This document shows, piece after piece, positions 17,928-27,619 of a DNA stretch of 64,000 nucleotides. Below the pieces are notes generated by a model. That model did no database searches. It was given only the letters and a program-made list of their open reading frames with translations, and was not told the DNA's origin. The stretch's first letter is position 1; each line of letters begins with the position of its first letter. The DNA lies in assembly GCF_014323665.1 (NCBI RefSeq), contig NZ_JABVEB010000004.1:62001-126000 (forward strand), written 5' to 3'. The position numbers were made by a program, and so were the translations under genes. Source of the DNA: Actinomadura sp. HBU206391 (lineage in GTDB: Bacteria; Actinomycetota; Actinomycetes; Streptosporangiales; Streptosporangiaceae).

Positions 17928-20900
17928 ATGGTGGCCACAGTGCGCGTGCTCGGCACCTTCGAGGTACGGCTCCACGGGGTCCCCGCCGACCTCGGTGGGC
18001 CTCGTCAGCGTTCGGTGCTGGCCCGTCTGGTCGCGGAACAGGGACGGATGGTGCCGGCCGATCGGCTCATCGAGGATCTGTGGCCGACCGAGGCGCCGCC
18101 CCGGGCACTGGCCGGAATCCAGTCGTTCGTCTCCCATCTGCGGCGCGCCCTCGAGCCCGACCGGCCGCCCCGTACGCCCGCCCAGGTGCTGGTCACCTCC
18201 CCGCCCGGATACGCGCTACGGCTGCCCGCCCACCACGTCGACGCCTGGCGGTTCGACGTGCTGCTGGACGAGGCGGGGGAACTGCTGGAGGCCGCCGATC
18301 CGACGGCCGCCCGGGAGCGGGCGGAGACCGCGCTGAAGGAGTGGCGCGGCCCCGCCTACGCCGAGTTCGCGGACCTGCCCTGGGCGGCGGCCGAGACGTC
18401 CCGGCTGGACGAGCGGCGCCGGATCGCCGTCGAGCGCCGTGCCGAGGCCATGCTGCGGCTGTCGGCGGCCGTCGAGGCGGTGCCGGACCTGGAGGCCCAT
18501 GCCGCCGCCAATCCCCTGCGTGAGGACGCCTGGCGGCTGCTGGCCCTGGCGCTCTACCGGGCCGGCCGTCAGGGCGATGCGCTCGGCGCGCTGCGCCGGG
18601 TACGGGCGGCACTCGCCGAGGAGCTCGGGGTCGATCCCGGCCCGGCGTTGCGACGGCTGGAAGTGGGCATCCTCGCTCAGGCGCCCGAGCTGGACGCCCC
18701 GTCCGGCGACCGTGCCCTTGTGGCGCCATCGCCCCACCTGACGACGCCGCCCCACCTGACGACGCCGTCGCTCCGCCTGACGACGCCGTCGCTTCAGCCG
18801 GCGTCGGAGCCTCCGCAGACGGCGGAGGTCTTCTTCGGGCGGCGGAGCGAGCTGGCCCACCTGGCCGGCGCCGCGAGGAGCACGATGGCCGGCCGGTGTC
18901 GCGTCGTCCTCGTCGGCGGCGATGCGGGGGTCGGGAAGACCGCGCTCACCGAACGGCTGGCCCGGGATCTGGCGGACGGGGGCTGGACGGTCGGGTGGGG
19001 CCGCGTACCGGAGACCGGCGGCGCTCCCGCCGCCTGGCCCTGGGCCGAGCTGCTACGGGAGCTCTCCGCCTCGTTCCCGCCGGACGACGACCTCGCCGGA
19101 ACGCTCGCCGCGCTGCTGGACGACGCCGGGACCGGCGCCGGTGACGGGGACATCGCCACGGCCAGGTTCCGGCTGCACCGTGCTCTGGGCGATTACCTCA
19201 CCCGGCTCACGGACAGGGCACCGCTGCTGCTCGTACTCGACGATCTGCACTGGGCCGACGAGGAGACCCTCGCTCTTCTCGCAACGCTGCCGGGGCGGGT
19301 GCGCGCGCGGCCGGTTCTCGTCGTCGGAACGTTCCGGTCCTCCGAGGTCTCCGACCGGCTCGCCGACACGGTGGCCGCGCTCGCCCGGTCCGAACCGCTG
19401 CGCATCGAGCTCGGCGGTCTGGCCGCCGCCGAGGTGACCGCGCTGGTGCGCGCCACGTGCACCTCCCCGGTGGACGACGCCACCGCGGTCACCATCGCCG
19501 AGCGGACCGGCGGCAATCCGTTCTTCGCCCGGGAGACCGCCCGGCTGCTCGACTCGGAGGGTGCGCTGGCCGCCACCTCCGAAGTACCCGCGGGGGTGAG
19601 CGACGTCCTGCGGCGGAGGGTGGCCAGGCTGCCGGAGGCGGCGCAGAAGATCCTGCGGCTCGCCGCGGTGGTCGGCTTGGAGGCCGATCTCGGCGTGCTC
19701 ATCGAGCTCTCCGGCGGCGACGAGGAAGGCGTGCTCGACGCGGTGGAGGCGGGGCTGGTCACCGGTCTGGTCACTGAGCCGGAGGCCGGCCGCGTGCGGT
19801 TCGCGCACGCGCTCGTGCGCGACACCCTGTACGCGGAGCTCTCCCGGGCGCGCCGGGGCCGGCTGCACGCGAGGGTGGCCCAGGTTCTGGAAGGAGAGCA
19901 CCCGCAGGACATCGCCGCAATCGCCCACCACTACCTGGCGGCGGGCACTGCGCCGGACAGGGCCGTCCGCTACGCGAGCCTGGCGGCGACCGCGGCCGAG
20001 GCCCGCTTCGCCCACCGGGCCGCGGCGGTGCTGTGGGAACGGGCCGCCGACACCATGCGCGCGGCCGGAATCGGCGGGCTCCGGGACCGTCTCGAACTCG
20101 AGATCGCCGTGATCCGTGGTACCGCGCTGGCGGGTGACGTCATGCGTGCCCGGGACCGGCGGCGGGCGGCCATCGCGGCAGCCCGGCCCCTCGGTGATGT
20201 GGAGCTGCTCGCTCGGGTCATCGTCAGCTTCGACGTACCCATGCTCTGGACCAACCGCGAGTACGGAACCCTCGGCCACGACGTCGTCGAGGCCGCTGAG
20301 GAGGCGCTGGCCGGGCTGCCCGCCGACGCCGGCGAGCTGCGGGTCCGGCTGCTCACCACCCTGGCCATCGAGCTGGAGGGCGGGCAGACGGAGCGGGGCG
20401 ACGAGGCGTCGCGAGAGGCGCTGGAGACGGCCCGGCGGATCGGCGACACCGAGCTGCTGGCGGTCGCCCTCAACGGGCGCTTCCTCAACGCCTTCCGGAC
20501 CGCCGACGGGCTCGCCGAGCGGTGGCGCCTCGCCACGGAGTTGCTGGAGCTGGCCACCGCCCACGACCTCGGTCTCTACGCGGTCCTCGCCCACCTGCAG
20601 TTGCAGGAGACGGCCGTCGCGCGCCTGGACCTCGACGCGGCGACAGAGCACATGGAAGAAGGTCGCCGGCTGGCGGAACAGTACGACCTGCCGTTGCTGG
20701 CGCTGATCGGGAGCTGGCTCGACGGCGTGCGGAACGCCATTGCCGCCCGCTTCGACGAGGCCGAGCGCGCCTACGCGGAGGCCGGCGAGGCCATCGGCCG
20801 GACCGGCACCTGGGGCAGCGGGCCGGGCATGGCCCTCGTTGGGATCTTCTGCCTTCGCCTGGTCCAGGGCCGGGCCGGCGAGCTCGTCGAGGACGCCCGG

Positions 20901-21335
20901 TGGGGGTGGGAGCAGTGGCGCCATGTCAGCGTCGCCGCGGACATCTACGCGCTGGTGCTCATCGCCGCCGGGCGTACCGCCGAGGCGCGGGAGGTGGTGG
21001 CGAACGCCGGCCCTGTCCGGCTGGACTACTTCTACGACCTGGTGATGGCACTGCGCGGGATGCGCGCCATCGCGCTCGGCGACCGCACGCTGGCGGGCCA
21101 GGTGTACGAGGGACTGCTGCCGTACGAGGGGCAGATCGCAGGCGGCGCCACCGCTGCCGCCACGATCGGGCCGGTCGCCCACGTCCTCGGGGACCTCGCC
21201 GTGTTCCTGAACCGTCCCGCCGACGCCGCTGAGCACTACCGGCGGGCGGTCGCGTTGGCCGAGCGGCTCGGCGCGCCACACTGGGTGGCCGCGGCCCGCG
21301 AATCCCTCGACGGCCTCGGCATGTCGGCCGCCTGA
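17928..21335 (+). CDS. SARP/AfsR-like regulator with BTAD and AAA ATPase domains
   Basis: The 1135-aa protein starts with the OmpR-type winged helix of SARPs (about 1-95: VRVLGTFEVRLHGVPADLGG, then RQRSVLARLV), followed by the BTAD domain (about 100-245, DAWRLLALALYRAGRQGDAL). A short linker with HLTTP-type repeats (about 266-286) leads to an AAA-ATPase (FFGRRSELAHL, Walker A GDAGVGKT near 330-337, Walker B LLLVLDDLHWAD near 432) and a long TPR-like helical C-terminus. The C-terminal LuxR HTH seen in many large relatives is absent. Such proteins activate secondary-metabolite or export genes; the MMPL gene upstream is a plausible partner, but this is inference from position only. Confidence 0.93.
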   Translation: MVATVRVLGTFEVRLHGVPADLGGPRQRSVLARLVAEQGRMVPADRLIEDLWPTEAPPRALAGIQSFVSHLRRALEPDRPPRTPAQVLVTSPPGYALRLPAHHVDAWRFDVLLDEAGELLEAADPTAARERAETALKEWRGPAYAEFADLPWAAAETSRLDERRRIAVERRAEAMLRLSAAVEAVPDLEAHAAANPLREDAWRLLALALYRAGRQGDALGALRRVRAALAEELGVDPGPALRRLEVGILAQAPELDAPSGDRALVAPSPHLTTPPHLTTPSLRLTTPSLQPASEPPQTAEVFFGRRSELAHLAGAARSTMAGRCRVVLVGGDAGVGKTALTERLARDLADGGWTVGWGRVPETGGAPAAWPWAELLRELSASFPPDDDLAGTLAALLDDAGTGAGDGDIATARFRLHRALGDYLTRLTDRAPLLLVLDDLHWADEETLALLATLPGRVRARPVLVVGTFRSSEVSDRLADTVAALARSEPLRIELGGLAAAEVTALVRATCTSPVDDATAVTIAERTGGNPFFARETARLLDSEGALAATSEVPAGVSDVLRRRVARLPEAAQKILRLAAVVGLEADLGVLIELSGGDEEGVLDAVEAGLVTGLVTEPEAGRVRFAHALVRDTLYAELSRARRGRLHARVAQVLEGEHPQDIAAIAHHYLAAGTAPDRAVRYASLAATAAEARFAHRAAAVLWERAADTMRAAGIGGLRDRLELEIAVIRGTALAGDVMRARDRRRAAIAAARPLGDVELLARVIVSFDVPMLWTNREYGTLGHDVVEAAEEALAGLPADAGELRVRLLTTLAIELEGGQTERGDEASREALETARRIGDTELLAVALNGRFLNAFRTADGLAERWRLATELLELATAHDLGLYAVLAHLQLQETAVARLDLDAATEHMEEGRRLAEQYDLPLLALIGSWLDGVRNAIAARFDEAERAYAEAGEAIGRTGTWGSGPGMALVGIFCLRLVQGRAGELVEDARWGWEQWRHVSVAADIYALVLIAAGRTAEAREVVANAGPVRLDYFYDLVMALRGMRAIALGDRTLAGQVYEGLLPYEGQIAGGATAAATIGPVAHVLGDLAVFLNRPADAAEHYRRAVALAERLGAPHWVAAARESLDGLGMSAA

Positions 21336-21459
21336 GCGGTGTGACCGCGATGAGCGGTCAGGTGACGGCGGGCGTACAACCCTCAGCGATAGGTCCAGGC
21401 CTGGCCGGTTCCGCAGTACTCCTCGACGGGGATGGGCTCATTTCAGCCAAGCCCACGCG

Positions 21460-22428
21460 CTATGCGGTGAGGGGCAGAAGGTACAGCCCCGTCGCGGTGG
21501 CCAAGAGCATGTCTCCGCCAGGGAGAATCGCGAGATCCCGCACCTCCGTGTCCAGTCGCGTGTGCAGTGTCACCCGGCCGGCAAGGGCGTCCCATACCGT
21601 GATGCCGCCCCTCTGCCCCGCCGAGGCGACCGCCGGACGTCCCCCGCACTCACCCACCGCGAGCGCTACGACATCACCAGTGGGAGGCAGGCGGCGGCCC
21701 ATGGGCATCCCGGTGACCGCATCGAACAGCCGGACGACATGGGCGGGCTCCGCACAAGTGCCCTCGTCCTCGGTGGCGACGGCCAGGAGCCATTACGCGC
21801 CGGCCGTCCCGAGCGCGTACACCAGGTCGACGTCCAGACAGGGGACCTGGAACACTTCCCGCCCGAGAGCCACGTCATAGACGACGGCGAAGAAGAACTC
21901 CAAGGTCGACATCGTGAAGTCGTCCCAGCCCCACCCGGACGTGCCGAGCACGGCAAGGGGCTTCTGCTCAGGCCCTCCGGTGACGACCCGCTCGACCGGC
22001 CGCGAGTGATCGTTGGCAGCAGGAAAGAGCCGGTGCTCCCCGGCATCGAGATCCCACACCGAGGCACTCCCGTCGAGCCCACCTACGACGAGGAGGCGGC
22101 GCCCGTCGAGCATGCAGACTTCCAGGGAGGCGAGCCGCTCGGGTCGCTCGCCCATGGGCGTCCAGGCGGCGGGCCGGTCCCAGGGCGGTGCCCAGGTACG
22201 GCTACGGCCACCGCGCAGATCCAGCTCGAGTACGGCCGCGGACCCGTCGGCGGCGACGGAGGGAAACGATGTCCCGCTCGGCAGCGGTCCCCCGCACGGC
22301 CGAGGCAGCTCACCCCGAGTGGACCACACCCGTGCCCCGTCCTCGTACTCGACCAGCACGTAGGGATCAAAGGGGAACACCGTCAGCTCAGAACACGCGA
22401 GCGGATCGAGCAGCACAGGCGCACCCAC
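21460..22428 (-). pseudogene. Beta-propeller (WD40-like) protein interrupted by an in-frame TAA
   Basis: One frame runs through the whole interval except for a TAA at 21793-21795. Before it the protein reads VFPFDPYVLVEYEDGARVWS ... LLVVGGLDGSASVWDLDAGE ... LEFFFAVVYDVALGRE; after it WLLAVATEDEGTCAEPAHVV ... RGGITVWDALAGRVTLHTRL, clear WD40-type blades (SVWDLDAG, TVWDALAG). Both halves are good coding sequence, so the stop is either a recent nonsense mutation or a sequencing error. GTG at 22428 is chosen because AGGGGG lies six bases upstream. The partner or role is unknown. Confidence 0.75.
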
Positions 22429-22584
22429 TTGAATCCCCCTAACCCCAGGCCGCGATCGCCGCAGCCGTCCTGTTGCCGTGGGGGAACCCCGGCCGGGCTC
22501 TGACACAGCAGAGATCGCGTGGAACTCCGGTGCTCATCGTCTGCGTCATATTGCTATCCCACTCGTTGAACATCGACGTCACCG

Positions 22585-22893
22585 CTAACTACGCCGCGGA
22601 CCGAGGTGGCCTTCGAGGATGGTCTGGGTGATCGGGGCGGTCCCACAGGGCGAGGAGTTCGTTGGCGATGGCCACGATCGGGAGCAGGTGCCCGGCGCCG
22701 CGACGGAGGCCGCCGAGAGGCTGCGCGGGACGGCTCCGGCGTCGAGGAGGACGCCCCATTCCTCCGGCCCAAGCTCAGGGAACCTCAGGCTGGTGAGCTC
22801 GGCGATGTCGAGCGGGTCGGCGATCGTGCCGAAGCAGGCGGTGAGGGTCCGTAGCCGGGGCAGCCCGGTGACGCGGACGAGGCTGAGCGGATT
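22585..22893 (-). pseudogene. SMI1-like protein, C-terminal remnant
   Basis: The frame NPLSLVRVTGLPRLRTLTAC followed by IADPLDIAELTSLRFPELGP and EEWGVLLDAGAVPRSLSAA matches the C-terminal third of the gene at 13110-14076; near 22690 the frame shifts, and the remainder (LLALWD-type end) lies in another frame. There is no N-terminal part, so this is a dead 3' fragment. The DNA from 22430 to 23370 holds nothing else I can support. Confidence 0.75.
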
Positions 22894-23377
22894 ACAACGA
22901 CAGCACCGCCCCGGTCCGGTTACCGGGGGCTGCAGAGTCCATCCGCCGATCCTCTCGGAGATCAGGCGTGCAGGCATACCAACCAAGGCACACGAGACCG
23001 ATAACTGTCCGCGACAATCAGCTCGGGAGGTTTCGTCGCGATCTTCCCGTCAACTACGTTCCGTAGCCAGCGGGGTGACGCGTCAGCGAGAGCCGCATCC
23101 TTGGCCCTCCGGCAGATTCGCTCGCTAGCCGGGCACCATCGAGAGCTTGCGGGATGTATGTCGCGAGGGAAAGTCGAGAGGGCGGAACAGCAAAGGCGAT
23201 CTGACCTGGCGGTTTAAGCAAGCACCGTCGCAGGCCCGAGGAGAACCGTTTCTAGCCGTTCTTAGAAAGGGTCCTCTATTTTGCGAAATCTGAAGGTGCT
23301 CGCGCGATACGCGTGCCATGCTTCGTAGCATGCAGCCCCACGAAGAGGGGATGCCTTATCGAGGAAGGAAATGTAGC

Positions 23378-23482
23378 GTGTTCATGCTAATGATCAGCCT
23401 GCCCTGGCCCCGGAGACGGGGCGCGCACGCGCGCCACCGCCTCCGGGTGCTCTGCGCCACCATCAAAATCGACATCAGATAG
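23378..23482 (+). CDS. Short Arg-rich ORF, possible leader peptide
   Basis: A 34-codon frame begins with GTG at 23378 (ATGs follow at 23384 and 23390) and reads VFMLMISLPWPRRRG, then HARHRLRVLCATIKIDIR. A nearly ideal GAGGAAGGA ribosome site lies at 23361-23369, eight bases before the GTG. A strong hairpin follows 55 bp after the stop. Too short for ordinary ORF finding, it may be a free small protein or the leader of an attenuator; no antibiotic-resistance or biosynthesis gene follows on this strand to make the attenuator idea firm. Family not recognised. Confidence 0.5.
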   Translation: MFMLMISLPWPRRRGAHARHRLRVLCATIKIDIR

Positions 23483-23537
23483 CCTAGACGCACAGCTCGC
23501 CGTGGGAAGCGGACGCACCCAACATCCCATGGCACTT

Positions 23538-23575
23538 AGAGGGAGTTCACGAGGCGAAGCCCGTGGACTCCCTCT
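23538..23575 (+). terminator. Hairpin downstream of the short ORF
   Basis: A 14-bp stem (AGAGGGAGTTCACG with CGTGGACTCCCTCT, one G-T pair) and a ten-base loop, followed by TCGTATCTC. It fits an intrinsic terminator or attenuator for transcription from 23.3 kb. Confidence 0.75.
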
Positions 23576-23576
23576 T

Positions 23577-24374
23577 CGTATCTCAATAGTAAACCCAACG
23601 GGCGACAGACGGGACGGGGTTGAGGAACTAACTACAAGATAACTACGGCAAAGAAACCTAGAACCTCTGCATAGCCACACAATAAAATACTTGCGACCTA
23701 CATTGCCAAGCCAAATCGCAGCGCCACCCGATTTAACGGCTCACAGAACAATGATCTCACAAGTAGTACACAGTGAAGCATTGAAAGAAATCTATAGCTC
23801 TAACTGGGTTATCTTAGAACCGCAAATTACCGCACAGCGGTAACCACTAACAGAATGCTCAATGCAACCGAAGTCGATACAGACCTCCAAGAGCGAAGAG
23901 TTACACTTAGTCGAAATATTAAGCAAACGCTCACCACATTTACTTGCAGCCAAACTGCCAGAAGCCATGACCGCGAACGGCCCATATCGATGCAGCGCAA
24001 CTCTTGGGGCCAACAAGAATCTCCAGCGCCCGACTGTTCAGTAAATTCTTAAACAGTTATAAAGCGGACAAAGCAGCCCAAAGCTACGCGCCTGAGAGTG
24101 ACACTGAGGTGCAAACTCACGGCGACTCATATGCCACCCCCAATCTGGGGGCAATCGCCTGAACGACGCTCTCATGGCCGACTGACGCTGAAGCCTGACC
24201 TTTGACAATTTTGATCATGGTCCAGGTCTACCCACTGAGCGCCTGAGGTCAGGTAGCTCAAGTTTGGCTCGTCACATAACGTGACAGCAATGTAGTCACT
24301 TAGCGTAAACGTTGTTGCGACCCAGCTCCAACCTTCGCGAGACAGTACTCGGCTACTCGATCAAGGGAGGCCCC
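23577..24374. other. AT-richer intergenic region without a recognisable gene
   Basis: About 800 bases clearly poorer in GC than all the neighbours. Small open frames exist on both strands (for example 23792-24016 minus, 23862-24044 plus) but have neither ribosome sites nor coding-like codon use. An inverted repeat (GTCACATAACGTGAC) lies near 24272. The composition suggests acquired DNA at the border of the helicase/nuclease island. Confidence 0.45.
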
Positions 24375-27300
24375 TCAACCACTCGTGACTTTTGAGTCGT
24401 GGAAGACGGCGGCAGGGAGTTCGTGCTCAAGATCCCAGAGGAAGCGGATGGGGCGTTCGCCGTCATGCTCCTTGTAAGTCATAGGTCCTGCATAGACATA
24501 CGGCGGCGCACCCCAGCCATCCTCCTTCTTGGACCTACGAAGGAAGAGGTGGATGGTGGAGCCGCGCTCAACGTGGTTGATGTAGCGCTGGGCCGTGGGC
24601 GTCGCCTCACGCAGCGTGCTCTGCGACTCCCACTGGAACAGTTCAGGAGTGATAGCCCGGTCGTGATACATCGTTGTCGGCTTGTAGCTGTCCTCTGACT
24701 TGTTGATGGTCACGAAGAACAGGTCGGCCTTGTGCTGTTCGACCCACTTCACGCCCTCACGCATGTTCGCCGGGCGGTCGACGCCGAAAGCAGCCAGGAC
24801 CTCATTCTTGCTGTAGCGCGCATGTAGGTGGAGCGGGACAGGACTCGACTCGTCCCACGCCGGTGTCACACGGCGGATCCGCTCGTGGAGCACATCTGCG
24901 ATCTCAATGAGTTCCTCGCGGCGTACAGGATCGGCCCACAGAGCATGCGACTTCTCCTCGATCGCACTGTTGGGCTCGTCCCCACCCCAGAGCGCCGCGT
25001 GAAGCATCGCGAACAGCCGGCTCTCACGCACTTGGCGAGGAGCCTGCGGACGGGGCATGCGCATGACTTCCTGAATGAAGGTCAGTCGCTCCAGGTCGTC
25101 GATGTGCAACATGCGTCCGTACGCCCTGCTGAGCTTCTCGTCTACCGGGCTCTTCGGTCGTCTCTCGTGTCCAGCGAGGCGACGGAGATCAACCCATCCC
25201 AGGCGACTGCCCTTGTAGAGATCTTCGAGCTCCAGCCCCGTCTCGGTGAGGAATTCGGGCAGTGAACAGTGGCCGAGCGAGCTCAGCTCTGCGCCCAAGC
25301 CCTTCCAGTTGATCCGCAATGCTTGGCGCACGTTCGCGAGCACCAGGCGGCTGACCTCGCGATCGAGATCAATATGGCATCCAGCCGGCAGGTACGGGAA
25401 GCCCTGCTCTATCTGCCGGCCGAGCTCGCGCCGACTTGTGCCGGTCAGCGCCCGGTAGCGCAGGTCGAAGCGGAAGCGCCGATCCTGGTTGCCGATGAAG
25501 TCCAGCACAGTCAGGCAGGCCTTGTCTTCGGCCAGCCGAAGCCCGCGGCCCAGCTGCTGAAGGAACACCGTCGCGCTGTCAGTCGGGCGGAGGAACAAAA
25601 CCGTGTCGATCTCGGGTACGTCGACCCCCTCGTTGAAGAGGTCGACGGTGAAGACCGCGCTGATCTTCCGATCCCGCAAGTCCCCGAGAGCCTGTCGGCG
25701 ATCAGCAGAATCGGGACTCGATGTTACGGCCCGGGCCGGGATCCCGGCTTTGTTGAAGCAGTGGGCCATGTACTCGGCATGCTCGATGCTCACGCAGAAC
25801 CCGAGTGCGCGCATCCGTCTGACATCGCTGACCTTGTCCCGCACGGCCTCCAGGACTAGAGCGACTCTCTGATCGTTGCCGGTATAGAGGTTGCTCAACT
25901 CCTTCTGGTCGTAACCTTGCCCGCGCTTCCAGGTGATGCCCGAGAGATCTGTGCTGTCGTGCAGGCCGAAGTACTGGAAGGGGCAGAGCAAGTTACGCTC
26001 CAGCGCCTCCCACAGCCGAAGCTCTACCGCAATCCGATCGTCGAACCAGTGCTTGATGTCCTGTCCGTCAGCACGTTCCGGCGTAGCTGTAAGGCCGATC
26101 AGCACCTTGGGCTTGAGGTGGTTGAGCAAGCGAGCGTAGGTAGGGGCGGCCGCATGGTGGAACTCGTCGACGACGACAACGTCGAACCTCTCCGGGTCGA
26201 GGTTCTCAAGGTCCAGCTTGGCGAGCGACTGGACGGACCCGAAGACGTGTCTCCATTCCGTTGGCCGGCGGCCGTTGACGTACTCCTCGCCGAACGAACC
26301 GTCACGGAGCACCTGGCAAAAGGTGGCCCTGCTCTGCCGCAGGATCTCATCGCGATGCGCGATGAATAGCAATGAGTCGAAGCCGGCTTCGCGAAGCCGT
26401 CGGTAGTCGAGGGCCGCGACAACCGTCTTGCCGGTGCCGGTCGCCATGACGACGAGGTTGCGCCAATGGTCATGGACCTCGCGCTCGGCAGCGAGTTCGT
26501 CGAGGATCTCGCGTTGATAGCCGTACGCCCGGATATCGAAGGGGGCGATCAGCACGTCCCCGCCGACTACGGTTCCGCCGCCGCGTTCCTGGTCGAGCGC
26601 GCTTTCGAGCCGTCTTCCGTCCCGCTTGGGGTCGTAGTCCTCGAATTCCGGATCCGACCAGTACTCGTCGAAGGTCGCCGTGAAGGTGTCCAGCAGGTGC
26701 GGTTGCCCGGCGGCGGCCAGGCGTACGTTCCACTCAAGCCCATCGATCAACGCACTTTTTGACAGGTTGGATGAGCCCACGTAAGCCGTCGAGAGACCCG
26801 TGTGCCGGCGGAACAGCCATGCCTTCGCGTGCAACCGTGTCGTACGGGTCTCGTACGAGACTTTGACCTTGGCGCCCAGCTCGTGCAGCCGGTCTAGGGC
26901 CCTTCGCTCAGTGACACCGACATACGTGCTGGTGATCAGTCGAAGTTCGCCACCCCGGTTGATGAAGTCTGCGATCTCCTTCTCCAGCGTGCGCACGCCG
27001 TACCACTTGATGAAGGCGCACAGCAGATCCACGCGGTCTGCGGAGGCGAGCTCACGTGCCAACTCGTGACCGATCCGCGGCTGGCCACGACCGTTGACCA
27101 GCAATGCGCTGTCTGCGAGTGGAACCTCTGGGCGCTGCGGGAAGACCACCTCGCCCGTTGGTGCTCGGGTTTCGGCAATGGCCATGAGCACATCGCCCGT
27201 GTCTTTGAGCTGATCCTCAGGACCCACTGCGTCTGGAACCAGCTGTTCAATCGCCAAGGCGATGCTGTTCGCGATTTCCACCTGGCGCTTCAGAGCTCCT

Positions 27301-27488
27301 GAGTCCGAACCACCAACGGTCTTGAGCGCGCGACGGGTCAGGAGGTCAAGATGCCGGCTTAGAACCTCATGCGCGTCCGCACCATCGATCTGGCCAAGCT
27401 TGACAAGGTCGGTGTCGACCACGCTGAGGCGATGCTCCAACTCCTGGGTCACGGGGTGCTCGTAGAGCCCGGGCGCGAGGTCACTCAT
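24375..27488 (-). CDS. PLD nuclease - SF2 helicase - DUF3427 protein
   Basis: The 1037-aa protein has an N-terminal phospholipase-D-type nuclease domain (about 130-270; RLHAKAWLF near 220 and GSSNLSKSALIDG near 240 give the HxK...N motif), then a superfamily-2 helicase (Walker A MATGTGKTV near 349, DEFHH near 440, LTATPERADG, and motif VI QQLGRGLRL), and a C-terminal DUF3427-type region (HARYSKNEVLAAFG). Full-length relatives occur in bacterial defence islands and are thought to process foreign DNA. It is complete, with ATG at 27486-27488. It faces the SRA-nuclease gene at 27620 across a 131-bp region with matched repeats, suggesting joint control. Confidence 0.92.
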   Translation of the reverse strand: MSDLAPGLYEHPVTQELEHRLSVVDTDLVKLGQIDGADAHEVLSRHLDLLTRRALKTVGGSDSGALKRQVEIANSIALAIEQLVPDAVGPEDQLKDTGDVLMAIAETRAPTGEVVFPQRPEVPLADSALLVNGRGQPRIGHELARELASADRVDLLCAFIKWYGVRTLEKEIADFINRGGELRLITSTYVGVTERRALDRLHELGAKVKVSYETRTTRLHAKAWLFRRHTGLSTAYVGSSNLSKSALIDGLEWNVRLAAAGQPHLLDTFTATFDEYWSDPEFEDYDPKRDGRRLESALDQERGGGTVVGGDVLIAPFDIRAYGYQREILDELAAEREVHDHWRNLVVMATGTGKTVVAALDYRRLREAGFDSLLFIAHRDEILRQSRATFCQVLRDGSFGEEYVNGRRPTEWRHVFGSVQSLAKLDLENLDPERFDVVVVDEFHHAAAPTYARLLNHLKPKVLIGLTATPERADGQDIKHWFDDRIAVELRLWEALERNLLCPFQYFGLHDSTDLSGITWKRGQGYDQKELSNLYTGNDQRVALVLEAVRDKVSDVRRMRALGFCVSIEHAEYMAHCFNKAGIPARAVTSSPDSADRRQALGDLRDRKISAVFTVDLFNEGVDVPEIDTVLFLRPTDSATVFLQQLGRGLRLAEDKACLTVLDFIGNQDRRFRFDLRYRALTGTSRRELGRQIEQGFPYLPAGCHIDLDREVSRLVLANVRQALRINWKGLGAELSSLGHCSLPEFLTETGLELEDLYKGSRLGWVDLRRLAGHERRPKSPVDEKLSRAYGRMLHIDDLERLTFIQEVMRMPRPQAPRQVRESRLFAMLHAALWGGDEPNSAIEEKSHALWADPVRREELIEIADVLHERIRRVTPAWDESSPVPLHLHARYSKNEVLAAFGVDRPANMREGVKWVEQHKADLFFVTINKSEDSYKPTTMYHDRAITPELFQWESQSTLREATPTAQRYINHVERGSTIHLFLRRSKKEDGWGAPPYVYAGPMTYKEHDGERPIRFLWDLEHELPAAVFHDSKVTSG

Positions 27489-27491
27489 AGT

Positions 27492-27598
27492 GGGTCAACC
27501 TATGCCCGACCTCCGACAGATCGTGCAGCGAAGTTCCACATGTACCAGGGAGACCAGGTATTCAGATCTGTCGCGGGTCACTATGCCCGATTTATAAC
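27492..27598. promoter_or_regulatory. Divergent promoter region with two operator-like direct repeats
   Basis: GGGTCAACCTATGCCCGA at 27492-27509 and GGGTCACTATGCCCGA at 27575-27590 are near-identical direct repeats, one next to each divergent gene. TATAAC at 27593-27598 is a good -10 element for the rightward gene, placing the transcript start about 15 bases before its ATG and leaving almost no leader. The repeats look like binding sites of a shared regulator; none is encoded immediately beside them. Confidence 0.6.
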
Positions 27599-27619
27599 TT
27601 ACGCACGTAGAGTCACGGC

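Noticed and set aside
19053-21281. 742-codon minus-strand frame
   Set aside because: Antisense of the SARP/AAA gene, with Arg/Gly/Pro-rich low-complexity translation and no motif.
23792-24016. 74-codon minus-strand frame in the AT-richer region
   Set aside because: No ribosome site, no coding-like codon bias and no recognisable motif.
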